A stretch of 64,000 bases of DNA from Haladaptatus salinisoli (GTDB lineage: Archaea > Halobacteriota > Halobacteria > Halobacteriales > Haladaptataceae). Below, piece by piece: positions 1 through 9,188 of the stretch. The stretch covers positions 186,001 to 250,000 of the forward strand of contig NZ_CP085327.1 in NCBI RefSeq assembly GCF_020614375.1, written 5' to 3'. The notes below the pieces were generated by a model. The model did no database searches. It had not been told where the DNA came from and saw only the letters and a program-made list of their open reading frames with translations. Every line of letters starts with the position of its first letter. Position 1 is the first letter of the stretch. The position numbers were made by a program, and so were the translations under genes.

Positions 1-130
1 AGCTAATCCATCCCGGCGTCAGAAACTGCTCAAGCGTCAATTGCCCACTCGTAAAGCGCATGAAGCGCCCGACCATGACGAAAAGTGCAATCACCGCTAA
101 TCCCCATCCGATTGATTTTCCATAACCCAT
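1..130 (-). CDS. Membrane protein, N-terminal part only (cut by window edge)
   Basis: An ATG at 130 on the minus strand opens a frame that stays open to base 1, giving 43 residues that begin MGYGKSIGWG. Residues about 7-21 are a hydrophobic stretch (GWGLAVIALFVMVGR) that looks like a membrane segment. The bases before the start are AT-rich, as expected of a haloarchaeal promoter. The product is not recognised, and the rest of the gene lies outside the window. Confidence 0.5.
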   Translation of the reverse strand, partial: MGYGKSIGWGLAVIALFVMVGRFMRFTSGQLTLEQFLTPGWIS

Positions 131-238
131 ACCTACATACAAATATTTTCTGTAGAATTATAAATGTTATCCTACAAAAGGGTTGTTTCCCCCACTCATA
201 ATGCTGCTCTTGGGGATGGCGGCGTTCTCGACCAGTAA

Positions 239-472
239 GTGAGTAAATACGTCCCAAATCTTCTCCCTCTATTACTGCTCAGATTCGTCACTCAGCTATA
301 CAGAAACAAGGCAGCGACCTTGGCGGTGGCTGCATCGATATTGAGTGCTGGTATATTCTCGCTGTTGGAGGGAATGTACGTTCTTGGTGGCGTCGAAGTT
401 CTCGTTGCTGCTGGGCTGCTCGTTCTCTACGGTTTCCTCACACCCGTGAATTGCAGTGGATCGTTCGATTAG
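239..472 (+). CDS. Small two-segment membrane protein, unknown function
   Basis: A 77-residue frame starts with GTG; an in-frame stop directly before it (236-238) leaves no earlier start. Residues about 24-40 and 46-66 are hydrophobic and would form two membrane segments, with a basic stretch before the first (LYRNKAA). Length and layout fit the many small haloarchaeal membrane proteins of unknown role. No family is recognised. It is divergent from the partial gene at the window edge and convergent with the halocyanin gene. Confidence 0.5.
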   Translation: MSKYVPNLLPLLLLRFVTQLYRNKAATLAVAASILSAGIFSLLEGMYVLGGVEVLVAAGLLVLYGFLTPVNCSGSFD

Positions 473-640
473 GTTGCGGGTGCGGACCAGTACCTCCACT
501 ACCTCGGCAGGTGTCGAACTCGGTAATTCCACTTCGCGGGATGGAAGATGATTTCAACGGGGCAAAAAGACTGGAGGAACCGTCCTCCGGACCATCCCGC
601 GGAGGGCTTCTCGTCAGCGGGGGAAGCAACGACCGGCGGA

Positions 641-1459
641 TTATTCGACGACCAACGTTCCGGTCATCCGGGCGGCCTTGTGCGGCTGACAGAAGTACTC
701 GTACGTTCCGGGCGTGGTGAACGTGTGCGAGTACGTGTAGCCGGAATCGTACGTCTTGGTCTTGCCGCCCGGCGCCCCCTTCCAGTTCGCTCCCTGGGGT
801 TGGGTTTCGGGAACGACGTTGTGGAGGTCCGATTCCCACTTCCACGTGACGGTCGTGTCGCGGGAGATTTTGGCGGCCTTGGGTTCGAATAGCAGATCAC
901 CGTTCGGGCCGACCGCTACCGTGATCTCACTCCGTCCGGTCAGATCCGTGACCGTGCGGGGTTCTTCCGACGCCGTCTGCTCCCCCTCTTCCTCCGATTC
1001 GGTGTGCGTTTCGGTTTTCGTCGGCGAATCGGTCACTTCGACTTCGCCGGTCATTCCCGCAGCTAAGTGGGGCTGACAGTAATACTCGTACCTTCCCTGA
1101 GTTTCGAAGGTGTGCGTGAAGCTGAAGCCGGTGTCGTACGTTTTCGCCGGATCACCTGGCGACCCAGTCCAGTTGGCGTTTTTCGGTTGCGTTTCAACGA
1201 CGATGTTGTGGATGTCGGACTCCCAGATCCACTCGATGGTTCCGCCCGGCGGAATCGTCACTTCCGCCGGTTCGAACGTATATGTCCCTCCCGGGCCGAC
1301 CTTAACGGTCGCATCGGGTTCGGTGGTTGTGGTGGTAGTCGACGTCTCGGCGTTCGTCCCACCGGGATTCGCTGACGAGAGACAGCCAGCGAGCGTTGCA
1401 CCGGTGAGCGTTGCGCCGGTGACCGTGAGGAACGTGCGGCGGTCGAGATCGTGGTTCAT
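641..1459 (-). CDS. Tat-exported lipoprotein with two halocyanin (plastocyanin-like) domains
   Basis: The protein is a blue-copper electron carrier expected outside the membrane. From the ATG at 1459 it has a twin-arginine signal (DRRTF) and a lipobox ending at Cys26 (TLAGC), so it should be lipid-anchored. A Thr-rich linker follows. Two tandem cupredoxin domains then each show the halocyanin ligands: His in SDIHN or SDLHN, Cys and His in YYCQPH or YFCQPH, and a Met four or five residues further on (GMTG, RMTG). A Glu/Thr-rich spacer separates the domains. An upstream in-frame ATG at 1576 would place residues before the signal peptide and is rejected. The neighbouring beta-helix gene upstream may be co-expressed. 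The redox partner is unknown. Confidence 0.9.
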   Translation of the reverse strand: MNHDLDRRTFLTVTGATLTGATLAGCLSSANPGGTNAETSTTTTTTEPDATVKVGPGGTYTFEPAEVTIPPGGTIEWIWESDIHNIVVETQPKNANWTGSPGDPAKTYDTGFSFTHTFETQGRYEYYCQPHLAAGMTGEVEVTDSPTKTETHTESEEEGEQTASEEPRTVTDLTGRSEITVAVGPNGDLLFEPKAAKISRDTTVTWKWESDLHNVVPETQPQGANWKGAPGGKTKTYDSGYTYSHTFTTPGTYEYFCQPHKAARMTGTLVVE

Positions 1460-1576
1460 GGGTGAAGTCCATTGGTGACTAACATCTTTTTGGTAAAAAA
1501 TACCGGTACCGATTCTCAGGTCCTGAAAATCGGCTTCGTAGAAGCGAATTCCGCTATCCAGTACGATTTGGCACAC

Positions 1577-4030
1577 CTACTCCGGCCGGTCGTCCCCGTT
1601 TTTATCGCGCCGGTCTTCGGAGAAGAGGTCACGGGCGAGCGCACCGACGTCGCCTTGGGTCAGTTTCCCATCCCGGTCGAAATCCAGCGCCGCGACCTGT
1701 TCGTCGTTCAGATCGAGGTGATCGCGCTGGTAGGTCGCGATGATCGCCAACGCAGCCACGTCCCCGGATGTAAATCGACCGTCGCCGTTGGCGTCTTCGT
1801 AGAGTCCGTCGCCGGTGAGATCCTGTGGCGGATCGAATTTGAAGAGAACGACGCCGCGCTTTTCGATGACTAGCGGGTTCGGGAAGACCGTCTTCTCCCC
1901 TTTGACGGCTCTCCCGGAGAGCGCGACTGTAATCGTCGGGTCGTCCGTATCGTTGTTCGTTATCCGGAGCGTCGCCGTCTTCTTGCTCGGGCGGGTCGGC
2001 GCGAACTCGATGGTCACGTTGCGGCTCTCGCCCGATTCGAGACTGAACGGTGCGGCAGCGCCTACGATGTCGAAATCACTCGCATCGCGGCCGACGATGT
2101 CGGTCGCGCTGACGTCGAGCGGGGCGGTACCGCTGTTCGTGACGGTGACGTTCGCGGTCGCCGTATCGCCGGTGGGGACGGTGCCGAAGTCGACGGCGGA
2201 AGGTGAGACGGTGATGTTAGGCTGGCGCGTCAGCGGAAGGAAGTCGGTGTTGTTGACGCCGAAGTCGTTCGGTTCGTCGCAAAACCCGTCGTTGTTGGCG
2301 TCGGCGCACGTTTGGCTGAATCCGGTTCCGTTCGGCGTCGCGTAGTAGTTTCCGCCGAGGAACGGCCCGCCGATGACGTTGGGACCCGATTGCTCGGAGA
2401 CGTTCCACGCGTTCGGTGCGCCGGTGGTCAACTCGACGTTGCGGCTGTTGTTCAACGCGTTGTCGAAGAGGAGATTCGACGTTGAGTTCGACCCGGTCAC
2501 CGCGACGCCCGCGGCGCCGCTTCGGGCGATTACGTTCCGTCGAACGGTCGCGTTCGAGGTGTTTTCGAGCCGCAGCCCGACTTCACCGTTCGCGGCGATC
2601 GCGTTGTTCGTAACCGTCGCGTTCGTCGCTGACGTCAGGTCGATCCCGTGCCGGCTGTTGTTGACGATCGCGTTCTGACGAACGGAAAGATCGCTAACGT
2701 TGCGCGTACGGACGCCGTCATCGTTCCGACGGAACTCGTTGCTGACGAGCTCGATTCCGGTTCCGTCGGCGACGGTAACACCGCCTCCGTTATCGTTGTC
2801 GGTCGCCGTGTTGTTCCGGAGGTGTATGTTCGAGGAATCAGAAACCACGAAGCCACCGCTGTTGTTGGTCGCGGTGTTGTTCTGAAGGTGTACGGCCGAG
2901 GATCTGAAGAGCGTAAAGCCACCCTCTCCGTTACGGGTCGCAGTGTTGTTTCGGAAGATTAGCTTCGCGTTCGGTAAGCTGTCGACGACGGAGAACCCGT
3001 CCTGAGTGTTGTCGGTCGCAACGTTGTTTTGAACGATTCCATCCGTGTAGGTGGCAAAGTAAAAGCCCCGGCCGTAGTTGTTACTCGCGGTGTTATTCAA
3101 CAGGGTTATATTCGACGCATAAACACTGAAGCCGACGTCGTTGTCGGTCGCGGTGTTATTGCGGACGAACGAATCCGAGGAGTTTTCGAAGTCAAAGCCT
3201 TGACCGGTTCTGATGGCGGTGTTGTTCCGAAGCGTCGCCGCGACGGATTCGACGAGGTTGTAGCCGCCATATCTGGTTTCGTTCGCGGTGTTGTTCAACA
3301 ACGTCGCGCTGGGAGACGACTCGATAATGAAGCCGTCACCGCGTTGATTGAGGGCGGTGTTGTTTCGGAGGGTCGCGTTCCGAGACGACTCGATGATGAA
3401 GCCGTCACGGGTGTCGTTCGCCGTGTTATTCCGAAGCGTCGCGGCGGCGGACCCGACGATGTGATAGCTGATTTCACCGAACTTGGCGGTGTTGTTCTCG
3501 ATCGTCGAATTCGGGGAACCGGAGAGGGAGAACCCGAATCCGATAGAAATCGCGGTGTTGTTACGAAGAACCGCGTCGGCGGTCTGTTCGAAGCTCACCG
3601 CGGTGTGCCAGTTAGCGAGGGTGAGATTCTCGACGGTAACGTTCGTTAACTGCTGCTCCGACGAGTACACGCGGATGCCCTGTTCCACGCTTCGCTGCGG
3701 GTAACCGTCGATGGTGTGGCCGTTGCCGTCGAGCGTGACGTCGCTGGCGGTGATCCGAATACAGGCGTACGTCGTCGAATTGGTGATGTTCCGCGTTAGT
3801 TCGTACTGGCCGGGTCGGTCGATCGTCGTGCAGGAACTGATGGCGGTGGTTTGGGCGCTGGCGGGTCGAACGGCGAACAACGAGGCACTCGTCACCAACG
3901 ACGCCACGACTAGCGCGGAGAGAATTACCGCGAGACCGCGTCGTTTCCGCGTCGAGTCTTCGAACAACCGATGCCATCGACCGCGTTCGCGGGAGGTTTG
4001 CGTTTTCGGCGGAGGGTTCTTTCTTCCCAT
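1577..4030 (-). CDS. Secreted NosD-like beta-helix protein with C-terminal dockerin-like module
   Basis: This 817-residue surface or secreted protein has a membrane/signal segment near residues 34-55. From about 80 to 590 it carries many short repeats built on NNTA, ATLRNNTA and similar units, the pattern of NosD/parallel-beta-helix (PbH1) proteins. About 600-710 is a beta-sandwich of the ASPM/SPD-2/Hydin type (PSAVDFGTVPTGDTATANV). The last 75 residues hold two EF-hand-like loops (DANGDGRFTSGDV and DRDGKLTQGDV), as in type I dockerins. Beta-helix proteins often bind or cut polysaccharides, but no catalytic site can be named here. The stop is 117 bases before the halocyanin start, so the two may form one transcription unit. 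Confidence 0.85.
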   Translation of the reverse strand: MGRKNPPPKTQTSRERGRWHRLFEDSTRKRRGLAVILSALVVASLVTSASLFAVRPASAQTTAISSCTTIDRPGQYELTRNITNSTTYACIRITASDVTLDGNGHTIDGYPQRSVEQGIRVYSSEQQLTNVTVENLTLANWHTAVSFEQTADAVLRNNTAISIGFGFSLSGSPNSTIENNTAKFGEISYHIVGSAAATLRNNTANDTRDGFIIESSRNATLRNNTALNQRGDGFIIESSPSATLLNNTANETRYGGYNLVESVAATLRNNTAIRTGQGFDFENSSDSFVRNNTATDNDVGFSVYASNITLLNNTASNNYGRGFYFATYTDGIVQNNVATDNTQDGFSVVDSLPNAKLIFRNNTATRNGEGGFTLFRSSAVHLQNNTATNNSGGFVVSDSSNIHLRNNTATDNDNGGGVTVADGTGIELVSNEFRRNDDGVRTRNVSDLSVRQNAIVNNSRHGIDLTSATNATVTNNAIAANGEVGLRLENTSNATVRRNVIARSGAAGVAVTGSNSTSNLLFDNALNNSRNVELTTGAPNAWNVSEQSGPNVIGGPFLGGNYYATPNGTGFSQTCADANNDGFCDEPNDFGVNNTDFLPLTRQPNITVSPSAVDFGTVPTGDTATANVTVTNSGTAPLDVSATDIVGRDASDFDIVGAAAPFSLESGESRNVTIEFAPTRPSKKTATLRITNNDTDDPTITVALSGRAVKGEKTVFPNPLVIEKRGVVLFKFDPPQDLTGDGLYEDANGDGRFTSGDVAALAIIATYQRDHLDLNDEQVAALDFDRDGKLTQGDVGALARDLFSEDRRDKNGDDRPE

Positions 4031-4302
4031 ACTTATTATCCGAATCTGAGTGTCATAAATATTGAGTCTAGGCTGCTAGAATACTCCATTAAACAGTACG
4101 AAATATTGTCGGTGAGCGAGTTTTGCTTCGCGACGACACATCATCGAGAGCACCATCACGGGTACCTAACGAACTCTTTTTCCGTAATCGGCGTGAGCGC
4201 TGCGTAGCACGTACTCGTCCACCGACGAGCGTACGCTTCAGTTCTATTTCGATCAGCAGCCGCGATGACAAGAAATAAACCCGAAACCGTGGTAATCAAA
4301 GC

Positions 4303-4560
4303 ATGGTACCGCTATTCGGGCCGGTTCCGGGCGGGATGGAGTTGGGAGTCATCCTGTTGATACTCTTCATCGCCGTCGCGCCGGCCTATCTCGTCTACCG
4401 CGACGCCAGCGAGCGCGGGAGCGATCACGTCTACGCGTGGACCGTGGGCATGATAATCGGCGGCCTCTTCGGGAACCTCCTAGGGAGTCTACTCGTCGGC
4501 GGATTGTACTACGCGATCGAAGTACGAGGAAGCGAAAATCCGAGCAGCCGCGGCAGTTAA
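4303..4560 (+). CDS. Small membrane protein, unknown function
   Basis: The 85-residue product has two hydrophobic segments, about residues 10-30 (GVILLILFIAVAPAYLVY) and 45-70, joined by a short polar loop (RDASERGSDH). The C-terminus is polar and Ser-rich. AT-rich sequence about 30 bases before the ATG could supply the promoter. Similar two-helix proteins are common in haloarchaea, but no function is known to me. About 260 bases without a recognised gene follow. Confidence 0.65.
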   Translation: MVPLFGPVPGGMELGVILLILFIAVAPAYLVYRDASERGSDHVYAWTVGMIIGGLFGNLLGSLLVGGLYYAIEVRGSENPSSRGS

Positions 4561-4820
4561 TCCGTCGCTCCTATTACGAGTCCGATCCCTTCGTCGATTG
4601 AGCCGTACAGTTCATCCGCGATTTCCGCCGCCTTTCCCGCGAACGACACGCCGCGCACCGCGCGGCGTACGCTCACCCGTCGGCGAGCGGAAAAATGAAA
4701 CGAAGATGTGGCTGAACTAACCAAAATCGAGGAGTAGGAAGCGGTTGCTCGTTCCGTATTTAATTCAGATGGCGCATAACAAACGGCGAGGGCATCGCAT
4801 CGAACGCCCAGTGACCACCG

Positions 4821-6158
4821 ATGACCCGCCTGCGTGATTCATCGACCCGCCGTCGGCTGCTCGTACGTACCGGTACGGCCCTCGCGGGAACGTTACTCGC
4901 GGGATGTTCGAGTTCGCTGACCGAGAACAACGAAGAAACGACGACCACCACGACCGCGGATAAGGAAAACGTCGACCCGAGTCGACTGACGCTACGAAAG
5001 CGGGGGCAGCTACACCCCTCCGCGCGGTCGTCCCCCAGCGGTGGTATCTCGGAGGTGTCGGTTCGGGCCGACGGGCGCTACGCCGTCGTCGGAACCAAGT
5101 GGGGGGTGAGCGGCAGCTACCTGGTCGATCTCTCCGACCCGACCGCCCCGAAGCGGGTTCACCACCTCGGCAACGCGAACGACGCGCCGAATTTAGACGT
5201 CAAGTTCGACGCTCGGAACGGGCTCTACCACCGAGCGATAGAGCGAACGTGGGACGGAAACTTCGAAATCGTCGACTACGGTCACGGTTCGGGGACGCCG
5301 AAGAACCCGAAAGTCGTCGGCACCGTCTCGGAGGGGAAATCGCACAACCTGACGCCGCACCCGACGAAGCCGGTGCTCTACACGGTCAACTACGACCTGA
5401 AGACGAACGGATTCGACGTGTACGACGTTTCCGACCCGACGACTCCGCGCAAAGTCGGCCAGCACGGCCCGCAGGGGGCGTGCCACGACATCACCGTCGA
5501 CCCGAAGCGGGAGTTGCTCTGTTCCGCGTTTCAGGCGGGGAAGTTCATCGGATTCGTCATCTACGACCTGAGCGACCCGCGGAATCCGACCGAGATCGGG
5601 CGCTTCGACTACACGAAGCGAAAATCGTACGGCGAGGCGCGAGTCGGCGAGGAAGCGTTCGGGAGCGCACACCACGGTCACTTCGACCCCCGGCGCGACC
5701 TGCTCGTCCTCGGGGACGAGCGACCGACGGGAACACCGGGCGGAAAACACGTCTTCGACGTCGGATGGAAGGATGGATCGCTCTCGAATCCGATTCCGGT
5801 CGGGTTCACCGTCTCGCCGAACGCGAAGCGCATGGGGGATGACTACGCCGAGCGGTTCGACTGGACGGGACATCACTTCAGTATCGTTCCGCTGGGGAAC
5901 GCGACGCTCGTCGTGAGCGCCGACTGGCACGAGGGCGTCGTGGCGTACGACATCACCGACCCGACGAACCCGCGGCCGATAGACCGGTATCCGACCGACG
6001 ACGGCGCGAACGCGCTGACGCCGAACGACAAGGTCGCGCAACTCGGCTCGCCGCCGATGGCGTGGCGGGCGGCGTACAACGCGACGCGCGACCTCGTCGT
6101 CGCGAGCGATTCGTTCACCGGACTCTACACGTTCGAACTGGCCGACGGCGGGGGATAA
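4821..6158 (+). CDS. LVIVD-repeat Tat lipoprotein (beta-propeller)
   Basis: The 445-residue protein has a twin-arginine signal (STRRRLLVRTG) and a lipobox at Cys29 (LLAGC), then a Thr-rich linker, so it should be anchored on the outer face of the membrane. Repeats of the LVIVD type, xVxDLSDPTxP, are visible at YLVDLSDPTAPKRV, FDVYDVSDPTTPRKV, FVIYDLSDPRNPTEI and VVAYDITDPTNPRPI. Such repeats fold as propeller blades. Their ligand is usually unknown, and no active site is claimed. It is convergent with the cupredoxin gene downstream. Confidence 0.85.
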   Translation: MTRLRDSSTRRRLLVRTGTALAGTLLAGCSSSLTENNEETTTTTTADKENVDPSRLTLRKRGQLHPSARSSPSGGISEVSVRADGRYAVVGTKWGVSGSYLVDLSDPTAPKRVHHLGNANDAPNLDVKFDARNGLYHRAIERTWDGNFEIVDYGHGSGTPKNPKVVGTVSEGKSHNLTPHPTKPVLYTVNYDLKTNGFDVYDVSDPTTPRKVGQHGPQGACHDITVDPKRELLCSAFQAGKFIGFVIYDLSDPRNPTEIGRFDYTKRKSYGEARVGEEAFGSAHHGHFDPRRDLLVLGDERPTGTPGGKHVFDVGWKDGSLSNPIPVGFTVSPNAKRMGDDYAERFDWTGHHFSIVPLGNATLVVSADWHEGVVAYDITDPTNPRPIDRYPTDDGANALTPNDKVAQLGSPPMAWRAAYNATRDLVVASDSFTGLYTFELADGGG

Positions 6159-6241
6159 TCGAGCGGTAGTTCGGACCGCATCCGCGGCGAAATATCGACG
6201 GTTCCGTTCGCGCACCGCGACTCGTTCACCTGTCCGTTTCG

Positions 6242-6763
6242 CTACCCGCCTTCGAGCTTCACCCGCCCTTTCATCGTTTGCGCGTGGTACTCGCAGAAGT
6301 ACTGCGCCATCTGTTTCGAGGCGGTGAACGTCACGGTCACCGTCTCGCCTTTCTTCTTCGCGTCGTCGCTCTTGACGAGTTTCTTGTCGCTCTCTTCGAG
6401 TTTCCCGTTGCTGTCGTCGACGATGAGCAGTTCGTGTTCCATTCCGTCCAAGTTCTCCCACGTGAGTTTGTACTTCTGCCCCGCCTTCAGGGACAGCGTC
6501 GGATTCTTCTCGCCCGCGATGGACTGCGGTTTGCGGCCGACCCAGCCGCTCTGTTTCGCCCCCAGGCGTATCTCCTCGCGGTCGCCGTTCGAACCGCCAC
6601 TCGTCGTGGTCGAGGTTCCGCCGTCGTCGGTTTTCGTCGTGGTGGTGGTCGTTCCCGAGTCGCCGCCGCCTCCGCCCGTGCACCCCGCGAGCGTCGTGGC
6701 GGCGAGGGCGCTTCCGGAGAGGCGGAGAACCGAGCGTCGGGACGGGTAGTTGTTGTCGGTCAT
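6242..6763 (-). CDS. Tat-exported cupredoxin-domain lipoprotein
   Basis: The 173-residue protein starts with a twin-arginine signal (PSRRSVLRLSG) and a lipobox at Cys28 (TLAGC), then a Gly/Thr/Ser linker. Residues about 70-173 form one cupredoxin-like domain. Candidate copper ligands are His in MEHELLIVDD and the C-terminal cluster Cys, His, Met in YFCEYHAQTMKG. This differs from the halocyanin domains at 641-1459, which have CQPH. It may be an electron carrier or a copper-storage domain. It sits alone, facing the LVIVD gene. Confidence 0.8.
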   Translation of the reverse strand: MTDNNYPSRRSVLRLSGSALAATTLAGCTGGGGGDSGTTTTTTKTDDGGTSTTTSGGSNGDREEIRLGAKQSGWVGRKPQSIAGEKNPTLSLKAGQKYKLTWENLDGMEHELLIVDDSNGKLEESDKKLVKSDDAKKKGETVTVTFTASKQMAQYFCEYHAQTMKGRVKLEGG

Positions 6764-6880
6764 CTCTCGGTCGGCGGTTTTCCGCCCGTTTTCAGAAAAA
6801 CTATTGGCCGTCCAACTGATGTGTGAACCGAAACGAAGTTCGCCGAAAAGTACACGGAGGGGCGTCGGCGGGAAAACGCG

Positions 6881-7192
6881 CTACTCTTTCACGATTACCT
6901 TTCCGCTCGCGTCGACGCTCACCTCGTACACGTCGTAGTGGAAGGTGAGAGAGACGTTATCTCGTGCCTCGCCGTACCGGCGGGTACGGAAGAGCGCTTC
7001 GACCGCATCGCAGTTTACCACCGCGTGAAGCGGCGTCATCTCGTGCGGCGCTGCGTCCGTAACCTCCGCGAGAGCGCGGACGATGCCCGCACACGCGTGT
7101 CCGTCGGCCATTTCGCGTTCGATGTCGAATACGTACCTCGACGTTGCCTCGGTCGAATCGTCGTCGCTAACGGTCTCGATCTCGATGTCCAT
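6881..7192 (-). CDS. HalOD1 output-domain protein
   Basis: The 103-residue product from the ATG at 7192 matches the short haloarchaeal HalOD1 output domain: an N-terminal strand (SRYVFDIE), a helix with IVRALAEVTDAAPHEMTPL, then VVNCDAVEALF and a C-terminal pair of strands (VSLTFHYDVYEVSVDASGKV). HalOD1 domains are thought to act in signal output, sometimes fused to receivers and here alone. An alternative ATG at 7225 would add eleven residues. A second HalOD1 gene lies just upstream on the same strand. Confidence 0.75.
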   Translation of the reverse strand: MDIEIETVSDDDSTEATSRYVFDIEREMADGHACAGIVRALAEVTDAAPHEMTPLHAVVNCDAVEALFRTRRYGEARDNVSLTFHYDVYEVSVDASGKVIVKE

Positions 7193-7368
7193 ATTGAAAT
7201 CCCTGGAGTCGTTTGAATCGCGCACGGTGTGCTACTACCGTCTCAGAGGGTGACGAACATATAGCTATCGGCGAGTTTCGCACTACCACTAACGAACGAT
7301 ACGATGACAAAATATCACTCGGTGATAACCCAGGCTGGAGCGCGTACCCGTCGTCTCGGCGTCCCCGT

Positions 7369-7680
7369 TCAGCTGTCGTTCGACGTGGACTTCGTCGAAG
7401 CGACCGATTCAGGGAACTCCTTCTCGACGAGTTCGATTCGCCCGTCGCTGTAGACGGTAACTTCGTGTCGCCCGTAGCCGAACGCGACGTGGCCACTCGC
7501 ACGAGCAGTTCCGTTTTGCGTATCCTCGAACAGCGAGTCGAGCGCGTCCGGGTCGATGATATCGTAGAGAACCGGTCTGATCTCCGTCGGATCGGTTTCT
7601 TCGTACTCAGCGATGGCGTGAACGACCCGAAGACTAAGCCGTTCGTCACCGCTAGAGTCGCGGTCGTCGGAAGTGCCCAT
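7369..7680 (-). CDS. HalOD1 output-domain protein, second copy
   Basis: The 103-residue product shares the HalOD1 layout with its neighbour: VVHAIAEYEETDPTEIRPV, then IIDPDALDSLF and GHVAFGYGRHEVTVYSDGRI. The start at 7680 is preferred over an in-frame ATG at 7698; both are possible. The tail is Ser/Thr-rich. The 176 bases between the two HalOD1 genes allow separate promoters. They look like an old duplication, since only the domain core is alike. Confidence 0.75.
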   Translation of the reverse strand: MGTSDDRDSSGDERLSLRVVHAIAEYEETDPTEIRPVLYDIIDPDALDSLFEDTQNGTARASGHVAFGYGRHEVTVYSDGRIELVEKEFPESVASTKSTSNDS

Positions 7681-7860
7681 CTTGCCCGGCGCTACCACAC
7701 ATCCATCAATAAATATAGCGAAATATGGCGCAAACGGAACTGTACCCTACATTAATTTCTTTTGTCTCCGGCAACCCCTAGCGGGTATCGCTCCACGTAG
7801 TTGTTCACTTTCGTCCCGCTTTGCACAGGTTAATCCCGATGGCGTTCGAACGGTTCGCCG

Positions 7861-9183
7861 ATGTCGAAGCGCGGCGGACGCTTGCCCGGCGTCGAAGACG
7901 AACGCGAGGAGCGTATCGTCCTCCACGTGGATATGGACTGCTTTTACGCGTCCTGCGAGCGACTCCGCGACCCCGACCTCGAAGGCGAACCGGTCGTCGT
8001 CGGCATGGGGTACGAGGAAGGCGAACCCCACGGTGCGGTCGCCACCGCGAGCTACGAAGCCCGCGAGTACGGCGTCGAGAGCGCACAGGCCATCAGCACG
8101 GCGCTCGAACGGCTCCCCCGAAAAACGACCGCCGACTCCGAGTCGGACGACGACGGCGACGGTGACGACGCGGGTTACTACCGCCCGGTGGATATGGCGT
8201 TCTACAAATCGGTCAGCGACGACGTTCGTGCCATCCTCCACGACTGCGCGGACACGGTGCGCGAGGTGAGCATCGACGAAGCGTACCTCGACGTGACCGG
8301 CCGCACCGCGTGGGAAGTCGCCGAGGGATTCGCCCGTCACGTCAAGAACCGAATCGAGCGGGAGGTCGGCGTCACCGCGAGCGTCGGCGTCGCCCCGAAC
8401 ATGAGCGCGGCCAAGATAGCCAGCGACCACGACAAACCGGACGGACTGGTCGTCGTGGAACCCGGCACCGTTCAGGAGTTCTTGGCCCCGCTCGACGCGG
8501 CGGAACTCCACGGCGTCGGCCCGGTCACCGCCCGCGAACTCCGCGAGATGGGCGTCGGGACGGCGGGCGACCTCGCGGACGCCGACCCGCACGAACTCGC
8601 GGAACGATTCGGCGAGCGCGGGCGCGAACTCCACCGGCGAGCGCGCGGCGACGACGACCGAGCGGTGACGCCGACCGGTCGCCCCAAGAGCCTCTCGCGC
8701 GAGTCGGCGTTCACGGGTGCGACGAGCGACGCGGAGGAAAAACGAGCGCGCGTCTCGACGCTGGCGACCGCGGTCGCCGACCGCGCCCGCGACCGGGACG
8801 CGATGTACCGCACCATCGGCGTGAAGGTCGTAACGCCGCCGTTCGACGTTCACACCCGCGAGCGGTCGCTGCCCGGCCCGGTGGACGACCCCGAACTGGT
8901 CGAGGAGGTCGCGCTCGACCTGCTCGCCGAGTTCGACGACGACAGGGTGCGGAAGGTCGGCGTGCGCGTCTCGAACCTCCAGTTCACCGAGAGCGACCAG
9001 ACCAGCCTCGACGGCTTCGACGCGCCGGAGGCGGCGGGAGAACGAGCGGGGAAGGAAACGGGAGAGCGAACGCCGGACGACCGTAGCGAGGCGGAGGGCT
9101 GCGAGACGGGTGAAGAGAGGGGAACCGACGAGCGAGCGCGCGATCGGACCCGCTCCGGGCAGGTGTCGCTTTCGGACTTCTGA
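7861..9183 (+). CDS. dinB: DNA polymerase IV (Y-family translesion polymerase)
   Basis: This enzyme copies past damaged bases. The 440-residue protein shows the Y-family palm motifs HVDMDCFYASCE at residues 22-33 and SIDEAYLDVTG at 137-147, giving the metal-binding acids D24, D139 and E140. A helix-hairpin-helix region follows (AAELHGVGPVTARELREMG), then the little-finger domain. An acidic loop (about residues 93-103) interrupts the N-terminal domain. The last residues, QVSLSDF, resemble a PCNA-interacting (PIP) box, which would tether the polymerase to the sliding clamp. The next gene starts six bases on. Confidence 0.95.
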   Translation: MSKRGGRLPGVEDEREERIVLHVDMDCFYASCERLRDPDLEGEPVVVGMGYEEGEPHGAVATASYEAREYGVESAQAISTALERLPRKTTADSESDDDGDGDDAGYYRPVDMAFYKSVSDDVRAILHDCADTVREVSIDEAYLDVTGRTAWEVAEGFARHVKNRIEREVGVTASVGVAPNMSAAKIASDHDKPDGLVVVEPGTVQEFLAPLDAAELHGVGPVTARELREMGVGTAGDLADADPHELAERFGERGRELHRRARGDDDRAVTPTGRPKSLSRESAFTGATSDAEEKRARVSTLATAVADRARDRDAMYRTIGVKVVTPPFDVHTRERSLPGPVDDPELVEEVALDLLAEFDDDRVRKVGVRVSNLQFTESDQTSLDGFDAPEAAGERAGKETGERTPDDRSEAEGCETGEERGTDERARDRTRSGQVSLSDF

Positions 9184-9188
9184 TAACC

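Noticed and set aside
30..257. 75-residue minus-strand frame near the window start
   Set aside because: It overlaps a better membrane-protein start at 130 and has no coherent composition.
4557..4676. 39-residue minus-strand frame starting GTG
   Set aside because: It has a reasonable composition but no promoter, no motif and overlaps the end of a better gene.
5193..6683. Minus-strand Arg-rich frame across the LVIVD and cupredoxin genes
   Set aside because: It overlaps two recognised genes and has no recognisable fold.
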